This document shows, in pieces, positions 1 to 6,060 of a stretch of 6,087 bases of DNA. This stretch comes from SFTH01 sp963643985 (GTDB lineage Bacteria > Bacillota > Clostridia > Christensenellales > Aristaeellaceae). Position numbers and translations under genes: made by a program. Positions within the stretch are counted from its first letter, which is position 1. Each line of letters opens with the position of its first letter. The stretch spans positions 1 to 6,087 of the forward strand of contig CAVINP010000109.1 of assembly GCA_963643985.1 (NCBI GenBank). Reading direction: 5' to 3'. A model generated the notes under the pieces. The model had not been told where the DNA came from and made no database searches. It was given only the letters and a program-made list of their open reading frames with translations.

Positions 1-3
1 CCA

Positions 4-951
4 CTACTTCTCCACCGTCTCTATCTCCGCATTGTCCATCAGAAGTGCCAGCACCTTGTCCGTCACGACGCTCTTTTCCACCGCAGCCTGAAATGCGGGG
101 GTCATGTACGGCTCAAGCTGCTTGATGCTCATGCGGTTCTTGCGGCAGATCTCCTCGATCATCCCCGCCACGGCCTCTTCTGTGGGGACGATGCCCTCCT
201 GCTTGGCGATTGCGTTGATGACCGCCTCGCGCTTCAGATTTTTCAGTGCCACCGGCCGCTGCTCCTCGCGCAGTGCCTCGTAGCTCTTCTTCATAAACTG
301 GCAGTACAACTCGGTGCTCAGACCCTGACGCGCGAGCTGATTTTCGAAGTTTTCCATCACCTGATCGAGGGCACAGGTGACATCCGCCTCGTCGGGGGTG
401 AATTCGAAACTGCCGATCAGCTGATTGAGCAGGCTGTCCTTGACCTCATCGTCGCTCTGGCGGTCGATGTAGTCCTGCATGGACTGCTTCACCTGCGCCC
501 TGAATTCGGCAAAACTGTCGCAGCCGCCGATCTCACGGGCAAATACGTCGTCCGCCTTGTACTTGTCCCTGAGGCGGATCTCGTGAATTTTGCAGTGGAA
601 GACGGCCTGTTTCCCCGCCAGGGCCTCCGCATGATACTTTTCGGGGAAGGTGACGGTCACGTCTACGTCGTCGCCGACATCCTTACCGATCAGCTGCTCT
701 TCAAAGCCGGGAATGAACGTGCCGCTGCCCAGCACCAGCGTCTGCTTCTGCGCCGTGCCGCCGTCAAAGAAGGTGCCGTCCGTCTCACCGGCATAGTCCA
801 GCACGATCTCGTCATCCACCTGCGTCTTGCGGCCGGTGACGGGTATGGTGCGCACGCTGTTTTCGATCATTTTGTCGATCTGGCGGTCGATGTCACTCTC
901 GCTGACGGAGAGCTGTTCGCGCACGGCATGAAGGCCTTTATAGTTGATCAT
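4..951 (-). CDS. Trigger-factor-like FKBP-type peptidyl-prolyl isomerase lacking the ribosome-binding domain
   Basis: The 315-residue protein aligns with the middle and C-terminal parts of trigger factor. An FKBP-type PPIase domain spans about residues 45-128, with hallmarks LDYAGETDG, a G-S-G-x-F-I-P-G-F-E stretch near 75-84 and TFPEKYHAEALAGK near 101-114. A helical, charged trigger_C-like domain covers about 130-305. Full-length trigger factor is roughly 430 residues. The N-terminal domain with the GFRxGKxP ribosome-docking signature is absent. This is not a missed start: an in-frame TGA lies two codons upstream of the ATG, and a GGAGTG ribosome binding site lies 10 nt before it. No signal peptide or lipobox is visible, so a cytosolic location is inferred. 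The likely role is prolyl isomerisation and/or chaperoning of folding proteins, probably without stable ribosome binding. It is transcribed away from the folate operon from its own promoter, so a functional link is not implied. The family call is firm; the cellular role is inferred. Confidence 0.88.
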   Translation of the reverse strand: MINYKGLHAVREQLSVSESDIDRQIDKMIENSVRTIPVTGRKTQVDDEIVLDYAGETDGTFFDGGTAQKQTLVLGSGTFIPGFEEQLIGKDVGDDVDVTVTFPEKYHAEALAGKQAVFHCKIHEIRLRDKYKADDVFAREIGGCDSFAEFRAQVKQSMQDYIDRQSDDEVKDSLLNQLIGSFEFTPDEADVTCALDQVMENFENQLARQGLSTELYCQFMKKSYEALREEQRPVALKNLKREAVINAIAKQEGIVPTEEAVAGMIEEICRKNRMSIKQLEPYMTPAFQAAVEKSVVTDKVLALLMDNAEIETVEK

Positions 952-994
952 ATTTCATTGACACTCCGATCCTGTTGTGATAAAATTTATATGT

Positions 995-1023
995 ATTATA
1001 TCTCTTTTCGCCGCGGCTGTCCA
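995..1023 (-). promoter_or_regulatory. SigA-type promoter of the trigger-factor-like gene
   Basis: Read on the minus strand, TGGACA (1023-1018) is followed by a 17-nt spacer and a perfect TATAAT (1000-995). This would start transcription near 988 and give a leader of about 37 nt before the ATG at 951. The match to the housekeeping consensus is 11 of 12, and the region lies in an AT-rich intergenic stretch. No start-site data are available. Confidence 0.7.
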
Positions 1024-1074
1024 GCACTCGCCCGGAATACGAGAGATTTTACACTAATAATTCGAATATATTTA

Positions 1075-1103
1075 TTGACATAATTCAATAATTATGATAA
1101 ACT
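1075..1103 (+). promoter_or_regulatory. Extended -10 SigA-type promoter of the fhs operon
   Basis: A perfect TTGACA (1075-1080) is followed by a 17-nt spacer and TAAACT (1098-1103). The -10 is imperfect but is preceded by TG at 1095-1096, forming a TGnTAAACT extended -10. The predicted start is near 1110, leaving a leader of about 75 nt before the fhs ATG. The leader contains only short 4-bp hairpins (for example 1140-1151), and I see no riboswitch fold in it. The -35 elements of the two divergent promoters are about 50 bp apart. An 8-bp palindrome ATTCGAAT (1060-1067) lies between them and could be an operator, but it is too short to call. Confidence 0.65.
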
Positions 1104-1184
1104 CTATAACTGAAAGTGAGCGGCGCAGCATACCGCGCACCTCGCGTGAGGCTATAGATAATTGTATAAGGAGGAATTTGACTC

Positions 1185-2942
1185 ATGTTGGATCCGACCA
1201 TCTACAAGGATTGGCAAATCGCCGAAGAAGCAGAGAAAAACCTTCCCCCGGTGGAATATTTCCGTGAAAAGCTCGGCCTGCTGCCCGAGGAAATCATCCC
1301 CTACGGCAAGACCCCGAAGCTTGACTTCATCAAGATCATGAACCGTCTCAAGGACAAGCCCGACGGCAAGTTCATCGAAGTTACCGCCATCACCCCCACT
1401 CCTCTGGGCGAGGGCAAGTCCACCGTGTCTCTGGGCCTGATCGAAGGCCTGGCCAAGATCGGCAAGAACGTCGGCGGCGCACTGCGTCAGCCCTCCGGCG
1501 GCCCGACCATGAACGTCAAGGGCACTGCAGCCGGCGGCGGCAACGCCCTGCTGATCCCCATGACCGAGTTCTCTCTGGGCCTGACCGGCGATATCAACGA
1601 CATCATGAACGCCCACAACCTGGCCATGGTCGCTCTGAATGCCCGCATGCAGCATGAGCGCAACTACTCCGACGAAGAGCTGGCCAAGCGCGGCCTCAAG
1701 CGCCTGGACATCGACCCCAAGCGCGTTGAGATGGGCTGGGTTCTGGACTTCTGCGCCCAGGGCCTGCGCAACATCATCATCGGCATCGGCGGTCCCAAGG
1801 ACGGCTACCTGATGGAGAGCAAGTTCGGCATCGCAGTCGGTTCCGAGCTGATGGCCATCCTGGCTGTTGCCCGTGACCTGAAGGACCTGCGCGAGCGCAT
1901 CGGCAAGATCGTCGTGGCCTACAGCCGCAGCGGCAAGCCCGTCACCTGCGAGGATCTGGAAGTTGCCGGCGCCATGACCGCATGGATGCGCAACACCATC
2001 AACCCCACCATGTGCTACACCGTCGAGCATCAGCCCGTGCTGGTTCATGCCGGCCCGTTCGCGAACATCGCCATCGGCCAGTCCTCCGTCATTGCGGACC
2101 GTCTGGCTCTGAAGCTGTTCGACTATCACGTCACCGAGTCCGGCTTCGCTGCGGACATCGGCTTCGAGAAGTTCTGGAACGTCAAGACCCGCCTGTCCGG
2201 CCTGACCCCGAACGTATCCGTTCTGGTCGCCACCATCCGCGCTCTGAAGATGCACGGCGGCGGACCCAAGGTCGTTGCCGGCCGTCCCCTGCCCGAGGAG
2301 TACACCAGCGAAAACCTCGAGCTGCTGGAGAAGGGCACCGAGAACCTGTTCCATCACGTCGCGACGATCAAGAAGTCCGGCATCAACCCCGTTGTCTGCA
2401 TCAACAAGTTCTTCACCGATACCGATGCAGAGGTTGAGCTGATTCGCAAGCTCTGCAAGGAGCACGGCGTGCGCTGCGCAATGTCCGACCATTGGCGTTA
2501 TGGCGGCGAAGGCGCCATCGAGCTGGCCAAGGCCGTTGTCGAAGCCTGCGAAGAGCCGGTCAACATCAAGTTCCTGTATGATCTGGAGATGCCGCTGCGT
2601 CAGCGCGTCGAACTGATCGCCAAGGAAGTCTACGGCGCAGACGGCGTCGATTGGGCACCCCTCGCGGTCGAGAAGGCCAAGCGCTTCGAGAGCGATCCGA
2701 AGTATACCGACTACTGCACCATGATGGTTAAGACTCACCTCTCCCTCAGCCACGACCCGACGCTCAAGGGTGTGCCGAAGGGATGGCGTCTGCCCATCCG
2801 TGACATCCTGGAGTACGGCGGAGCGAAGTTCCTTTGCCCCATGGCCGGCACCATCTCCATGATGCCCGGCACCGCATCCGATCCGGCCTATCGCCGCATC
2901 GATGTGGACATCGAAACCGGCAAGGTTTCCGGCCTGTTCTAA
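1185..2942 (+). CDS. fhs: Formate-tetrahydrofolate ligase (10-formyl-THF synthetase), divergent
   Basis: Catalyses the reversible reaction formate + ATP + THF <-> 10-formyl-THF + ADP + Pi. The P-loop-like PTPLGEGKST (71-80, Lys78) is intact. Family signature 2, VATIRALKMHGG (348-359), matches fully. Phe409 and Trp437 align with the aromatic pair that stacks on folate in the Moorella enzyme. Other features are unusual. The residue after the conserved Arg101 is Gln102 where the family has Glu (Moorella R97-E98). Signature 1, normally G-x-K-G-G-A-A-G-G-G-Y, reads NVKGTAAGGGN (110-120). The NLHFTGDIH region has become SLGLTGDIN. At 585 residues it is longer than the usual 555-560, with extra segments near 156-172 and 364-374. 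The start is fixed by AAGGAGG at 1168-1174 (10-nt spacing) and an in-frame TGA two codons upstream. It is the first gene of the operon. The family call is near certain; normal kinetics cannot be assumed. Confidence 0.95.
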   Translation: MLDPTIYKDWQIAEEAEKNLPPVEYFREKLGLLPEEIIPYGKTPKLDFIKIMNRLKDKPDGKFIEVTAITPTPLGEGKSTVSLGLIEGLAKIGKNVGGALRQPSGGPTMNVKGTAAGGGNALLIPMTEFSLGLTGDINDIMNAHNLAMVALNARMQHERNYSDEELAKRGLKRLDIDPKRVEMGWVLDFCAQGLRNIIIGIGGPKDGYLMESKFGIAVGSELMAILAVARDLKDLRERIGKIVVAYSRSGKPVTCEDLEVAGAMTAWMRNTINPTMCYTVEHQPVLVHAGPFANIAIGQSSVIADRLALKLFDYHVTESGFAADIGFEKFWNVKTRLSGLTPNVSVLVATIRALKMHGGGPKVVAGRPLPEEYTSENLELLEKGTENLFHHVATIKKSGINPVVCINKFFTDTDAEVELIRKLCKEHGVRCAMSDHWRYGGEGAIELAKAVVEACEEPVNIKFLYDLEMPLRQRVELIAKEVYGADGVDWAPLAVEKAKRFESDPKYTDYCTMMVKTHLSLSHDPTLKGVPKGWRLPIRDILEYGGAKFLCPMAGTISMMPGTASDPAYRRIDVDIETGKVSGLF

Positions 2943-2957
2943 TCTTAAAACGAGCAT

Positions 2958-2986
2958 ATATGGGTGGCAGCGACTGTCACCCATAT
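2958..2986 (+). other. Intercistronic hairpin between fhs and fchA
   Basis: A 13-bp stem (2958-2970 with 2974-2986, one G-U pair) closes a CGA triloop in the 70-nt gap between fhs and fchA. Only three T residues follow, so it does not look like an efficient intrinsic terminator. A role in protecting the upstream message from 3' decay, or in partial termination that lowers downstream expression, is inferred. Confidence 0.6.
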
Positions 2987-3012
2987 TTGTGGTTATACAA
3001 AGGAGTAAAAAT

Positions 3013-3630
3013 ATGGATTTCACGCTGAATTCCTGCAGAGAATTTGTTGAAGTACTGGCCAGCAGCGCACCCGTTCCGGGCGGTGGCGGCGCGGCGGCCC
3101 TCGTGGGCGCCATCGGCACGGCGCTGGGCAACATGGTCGGTTCCCTCACCGTGGGCAAGAAGAAGTATGCCGCCGTCGAGGAAGAGATCATTGCGCTCAA
3201 GGGCAAGTGCGACGAACTGCAAAAGGAACTGCTCGACCAGGTGCCCGCCGACGCGGTGGGCTTTGAACCGCTGGCCAAGGCCTACGGCATCCCCAAGGAC
3301 AACCCCGACCGTGACCGCATTCTGGAAGAGGCGACCATCGTGGCATGCAAGGTGCCCATGCGCATCATGGAGCTGTGCTGCGAATCAATCGAGGCCATCT
3401 CGGTCTTCGCCGCGAAGGGTTCCCGCCTGGCGGTTTCCGATGCCGGCTGCGGCGCCGTGTGCTGCAAGGCCGCGCTGCAGAGCGCCTCGCTGAACGTGTT
3501 CATCAACACCAAGTCGCTCAAGAACCGCGAAGTGGCGGAAGAGATGAACCGCAAGGCCAACGACATGCTGGACAAGTACTGCGCGATGGCGGATGAGATT
3601 TTCGCCGGTGTCCGCGCCAACTTTTTCTGA
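3013..3630 (+). CDS. fchA: Methenyltetrahydrofolate cyclohydrolase (FTCD_C / FchA family)
   Basis: The 205-residue protein belongs to the cyclodeaminase/cyclohydrolase family related to the C-terminal domain of formiminotransferase-cyclodeaminase. Evidence is the glycine-rich SSAPVPGGGGAAALVGAIG (17-35), corresponding to the family's SPTPGGGSVAALAGALG pattern, then MVGSLTVGKKKY (41-52) and a GSRLAVSDAGCGA block (136-148) matching the typical GNxxxxSDAG motif. The length suits a stand-alone enzyme of about 205-215 residues. Because it sits between fhs and folD, methenyl-THF cyclohydrolase (10-formyl-THF <-> 5,10-methenyl-THF) is more likely than formimino-THF cyclodeaminase; no histidine or purine degradation gene is visible. 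The open frame extends upstream to 2902, but the ATG at 3013 is preferred: AAAGGAG at 2999-3005 gives 7-nt spacing, while the earlier region overlaps fhs and the hairpin. It lies 19 nt before folD and is surely co-transcribed with it. Confidence 0.88.
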   Translation: MDFTLNSCREFVEVLASSAPVPGGGGAAALVGAIGTALGNMVGSLTVGKKKYAAVEEEIIALKGKCDELQKELLDQVPADAVGFEPLAKAYGIPKDNPDRDRILEEATIVACKVPMRIMELCCESIEAISVFAAKGSRLAVSDAGCGAVCCKAALQSASLNVFINTKSLKNREVAEEMNRKANDMLDKYCAMADEIFAGVRANFF

Positions 3631-3649
3631 TTGACTGGAGGATAATATC

Positions 3650-4534
3650 ATGGCTAAGCTGCTTTTGGGCAAGGAAGTTACCGATGCACTCAACGCCAAG
3701 CTTCAGGCGAAGGTGGAAGAACTCAAGGCGAAGGGCATCAGCCCCAAGCTGGGTATACTGCGCTGCGGCGAGAACCCGTCCGACCTCTCCTATGAGAAGG
3801 GCGCGACCAAGCGTGCAGAGCTGATCGGCGTGGAAGTGGAAAAGTTCGTGCTGCCCGAGGACGTGACCAAGGAAGCACTGATCGCTCAGATCGAGGCACT
3901 CAATGCCGATGATTCCATCCACGGCGTGCTGATGTTCCGTCCCCTGCCCAAGCACCTCAAGGCAGACCAGAACGAGATCTGCAACAAGCTTGATCCCCGC
4001 AAGGACGTGGACTGCATGACCGACCTGTCCAACGCAGGCGTGTTCGAAGGCCGCAGCGATCTGGGCTTTGCACCCTGCACGCCCCAGGCCTGCATGGAGA
4101 TCCTGGACTACTACGGCATCGACTGCAAGGGCAAGAACGCCGTCGTGATCGGACGTTCCCTCGTGGTCGGCAAGCCCGCTGCCATGATGCTCATGGGCAA
4201 GAATGCCACCGTGACCGTCTGCCACACCCGTACCGTCAATACCGCGGAAATCGCGCGTGGCGCGGACATCCTCGTCTCTTCCGCAGGCGTACTCGGTTCT
4301 CTGACCAAGGATTTCGTGCGCCCCGGCCAGATCGTGATCGACGTCTCCATCAACTGGGATGCCGAGAAGATCAACTCCAAGGGCGGCAAGGGTGCCATCG
4401 CGGGCGATGCGAAGTTCGATGAAGTCGAGCCCATCGTCGAGGCCATCACCCCCGTTCCGGGCGGCGTCGGCTCCGTGACGACCTCCGTTCTGATCAAGCA
4501 CGTGATCGAAGCAGCCGAGCGTGCGGCAAAGTAA
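3650..4534 (+). CDS. folD: FolD-type methylene-THF dehydrogenase, apparently without cyclohydrolase catalytic residues
   Basis: This 294-residue FolD-family protein should oxidise or reduce between 5,10-methylene-THF and 5,10-methenyl-THF with NAD(P). The dinucleotide-binding half is well preserved: VVIGRSLVVGKPAAMMLM (165-182), ATVTVCHTRT (186-195), ADILVSSAG (205-213) and ITPVPGGVG (266-274). The folate half is altered. The canonical Y-x3-K motif reads Y48-E-K-G-A52, so the catalytic Lys (E. coli Lys54) is Ala. The canonical LVQLPLP reads LMFRPLP (94-100), so the essential Gln (E. coli Gln98) is Phe96. The KDVD aspartate (E. coli Asp121) is kept. The following G-F-H-P reads C-M-T-D, and PGGVGP reads PGGVGS. 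Loss of the cyclohydrolase residues matches the presence of fchA 19 nt upstream and suggests a monofunctional dehydrogenase. Lys50 or Lys54, two residues either side of the canonical position, could conceivably substitute. GGAGG at 3637-3641 sets the start with 8-nt spacing. Confidence 0.92.
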   Translation: MAKLLLGKEVTDALNAKLQAKVEELKAKGISPKLGILRCGENPSDLSYEKGATKRAELIGVEVEKFVLPEDVTKEALIAQIEALNADDSIHGVLMFRPLPKHLKADQNEICNKLDPRKDVDCMTDLSNAGVFEGRSDLGFAPCTPQACMEILDYYGIDCKGKNAVVIGRSLVVGKPAAMMLMGKNATVTVCHTRTVNTAEIARGADILVSSAGVLGSLTKDFVRPGQIVIDVSINWDAEKINSKGGKGAIAGDAKFDEVEPIVEAITPVPGGVGSVTTSVLIKHVIEAAERAAK

Positions 4535-4557
4535 AATTTAACAAAACCATATATCCG

Positions 4558-4598
4558 CAGCCGTCCGCATTGCGGGCGGCTGGATTATACCCATTTTT
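4558..4598 (+). terminator. GC-rich hairpin with delayed U-tract between folD and the membrane-protein gene
   Basis: An 11-bp stem (4558-4568 with 4572-4582, one G-U pair) closes an ATT triloop. Five T residues occur at 4594-4598, about 11 nt past the stem base. It sits in the 84-nt gap after folD and ends just before the ribosome binding site of the next gene. The separated T-run suggests a weak or partial terminator, or a stability hairpin, that would set the ratio of enzymes to membrane protein. I found no convincing separate promoter for the downstream gene. Confidence 0.5.
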
Positions 4599-4618
4599 GA
4601 CCCGAGAGGGGGATTTTC

Positions 4619-5929
4619 ATGGCTTTTGACAAGCTTCGCGGCAAGGAAAGCGGCAAAATTTTGCGTGCACTTCTCAGTGCGTTTTCACTGGCATTCCTGA
4701 TCGGCGCGATCTGTGCGCCCGACCGCGCGGACATGATCGGCGGCTTTGTGCGCATACTCACCAAGCCTTCGCTGCTGACCAAGGACTATTTCTTCTCCGA
4801 GATCGGCAGTATCTCCGGCGCGTTTCTGAATGCCGGTCTCGTGGGCGTCGTCTGCTGCGCGATGATGTATCTGCCCGGCACGAGCATTGCGGGCGGCACG
4901 GTTGCAGCCTACATGCTCACGGTGGGGTTCAGCTTCTTCGGTATCAATCTGCTCAACATCTGGCCCTTCATACTGGGCACGTTCGTTTATTCGCTCATCA
5001 GAAAGCAGCCCTTTGCCAGGAACATCAACTTTGCCATGTTCTCCACGGCCCTCGCGCCGCTGGCGAGCGAGGTGCTCTTCCGCTATCCGGATGCCGAGGT
5101 GCACGCCGTGACGCTGCTCGGCGTGGTGCTGGCACTGGTGATCGGCATTGTGGTCGGACTGTGCATGCCCGCACTCTGCGCCCACGCCCAGAATTTCCAC
5201 AAGGGCTATGACCTCTACAACGCCGGCCCCGCGGCGGGCTTCCTCTGCTTTGCGATCTTTGCCATCATGTACAAGACGCTGGGCATACAGGCCCCCGAGA
5301 TCGCGGCCACGCTGGGGGAGGGCAATGCAGCCTTCTGCAACGGCTTTGCGATCATCTGCTTCGTACTCTGCCTGATCTTCGGCTTGGTGCTCAACAATGG
5401 CTTTAAGGGCTACGGCAAGCTGCTGCTTGACCCCGGCCACAAGGTCGACTTTGCCGCCAAGTACGGCATCGGCCCCTGTGTGATCAACTTTGGCATCTAC
5501 GGCCTGTTCATCGTGGCCTATTACAACCTGGTCGGCGCGAAGTTCACCGGCCCGACCTTCGGCGTGATCTGGTGCATGCTCGCCTTCTGTGCATCCGGTT
5601 CGACACCGCTGAACGTGCTGCCCATCATGGTGGGCTACTACATTGCCTCGCTCTTCGGTGCGAGCGCCATCAATGCGCAGGGCATCGTGGTCGGCCTCTG
5701 CTTTGCCAGCGGCCTGGCGCCCGTCACAGGTCACTACGGCATCATCGCGGGCATCGTCGCAGGCATACTGCACTACTGCTGCGTCACGAGTGTCCCCGCC
5801 ATCCACGGCGGCTTCAACCTCTACAACGGCGGCTTCACCTCCGGCATCGTGGCCTTCGTGCTCGTGCCCGTGCTGGAGCATTTCTTCAAGACGATCGAAG
5901 CCCGGCGTGCGGGAAAAGTGAACAAATAA
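4619..5929 (+). CDS. DUF1576-like polytopic membrane protein, putative transporter
   Basis: The 436-residue protein is very hydrophobic, with about ten or more predicted membrane segments (for example 16-34, 66-83, 90-126, 163-184, 203-219, 238-257, 285-302, 312-325, 331-347, 353-369, 373-390 and 406-423). From memory it matches DUF1576, a family of unknown function; no search was run. The two halves look duplicated. GTSIAGGT...LLNIWPFILG (87-120) aligns without gaps to GAKFTGPT...PLNVLPIMVG (306-339). The motif H-x-G-[YF]-x-L-Y-N-x-G-x3-G occurs at 194-207 and 396-409, preceded in each half by an L-A-P motif (145-147, 366-368). Repeated halves are common in transporters and channels. Its place in a formate/THF operon suggests movement of a C1-related solute such as formate, but no substrate residue can be identified. 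It is not recognisably FocA or OxlT. The ribosome binding site AGGGGG (4607-4612) lies 6 nt before the ATG. Confidence 0.8.
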   Translation: MAFDKLRGKESGKILRALLSAFSLAFLIGAICAPDRADMIGGFVRILTKPSLLTKDYFFSEIGSISGAFLNAGLVGVVCCAMMYLPGTSIAGGTVAAYMLTVGFSFFGINLLNIWPFILGTFVYSLIRKQPFARNINFAMFSTALAPLASEVLFRYPDAEVHAVTLLGVVLALVIGIVVGLCMPALCAHAQNFHKGYDLYNAGPAAGFLCFAIFAIMYKTLGIQAPEIAATLGEGNAAFCNGFAIICFVLCLIFGLVLNNGFKGYGKLLLDPGHKVDFAAKYGIGPCVINFGIYGLFIVAYYNLVGAKFTGPTFGVIWCMLAFCASGSTPLNVLPIMVGYYIASLFGASAINAQGIVVGLCFASGLAPVTGHYGIIAGIVAGILHYCCVTSVPAIHGGFNLYNGGFTSGIVAFVLVPVLEHFFKTIEARRAGKVNK

Positions 5930-5933
5930 AAGA

Positions 5934-6012
5934 TTGTTCCCCTCCGATATTGCGTTATTTCGCCAATCATGCTATACATGTGTTGCGAAATTAATGCAAC
6001 GGAGGGGAACAA
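5934..6012. repeat. 79-nt imperfect palindrome after the operon
   Basis: The outer arms are perfect 13-nt inverted repeats, TTGTTCCCCTCCG (5934-5946) and its complement (6000-6012). Pairing continues inward with TTGC/GCAA, TTA/TAA, TTTCGC/GCGAAA and CATG/CATG around a CTATA loop (5972-5976). Only small bulges interrupt it, so about 33 pairs form in total. It begins 4 nt after the DUF1576-like stop codon. No T-run follows on the plus strand, so it is not a classic rightward terminator. It could be a MITE-like or REP-like element, a 3' stability hairpin, or a regulatory dyad. I see no clear target-site duplication. Confidence 0.8.
5950..5978 (+). promoter_or_regulatory. Possible promoter inside the palindrome
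   Basis: TTGCGT (5950-5955), a 17-nt spacer and TATACA (5973-5978) preceded by TG at 5970-5971 resemble an extended -10 promoter. Transcription would begin near 5985, inside the right half of the palindrome and about 28 nt before the small ORF. The -35 matches only 3 of 6 and the -10 only 4 of 6. The symmetry creates a similar weak match on the minus strand (TTGCAT, 17 nt, TATAGC). Confidence 0.3.
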
Positions 6013-6060
6013 ATGCGTATATGCAAAATAATGGTTCTTCACGGAAACCTGGGGGATTGA
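6013..6060 (+). CDS. Putative 15-residue leader peptide
   Basis: A 15-codon ORF encodes MRICKIMVLHGNLGD and is preceded by a strong GGAGGGG (6001-6007) with 5-nt spacing. That Shine-Dalgarno sequence lies in the right arm of the 79-nt palindrome, so a transcript reading in from the operon would sequester it, while one starting inside the palindrome would not. The stop codon lies within a small hairpin (6050-6069). The arrangement resembles a translated attenuator leader, but no run of regulatory codons is obvious and the gene it would control is outside the window. I do not recognise the peptide. It could be a chance ORF. Confidence 0.3.
   Translation: MRICKIMVLHGNLGD

Noticed and set aside
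583..1083. Plus-strand 166-codon frame overlapping the trigger-factor-like gene
   Set aside because: Most of it is antisense to a well-supported gene, and its tail runs through the promoter region. No credible ribosome binding site or motif was seen.
1104..1184. Possible THF or ZTP riboswitch in the fhs leader
   Set aside because: These classes often control folate genes, but the leader is only about 75 nt, with 4-bp hairpins and none of the conserved core sequences I know for either class.
2902..3012. Upstream extension of the fchA frame to an ATG at 2902
   Set aside because: It would overlap the end of fhs and translate through the intercistronic hairpin. The ATG at 3013 has a well-spaced AAAGGAG and yields the normal family N-terminus.
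1152..3278. Very long (708-codon) open frame on the minus strand opposite fhs and fchA
   Set aside because: It is a by-product of GC-rich codon bias in fhs and fchA. The translation has no recognisable domain and spans two clear genes and their intergenic hairpin.
4685..5881. Minus-strand 398-codon frame opposite the membrane-protein gene
   Set aside because: The composition is His/Asp/Glu/Ala-rich and low in structure, as expected for the complement of hydrophobic codons. The plus-strand gene has a ribosome binding site, membrane segments and family motifs.
5994..6060. CRISPR, tRNA or rRNA material at the right end
   Set aside because: No repeated spacer-repeat units, cloverleaf or conserved rRNA sequence is present; only the single palindrome and small hairpins are seen.
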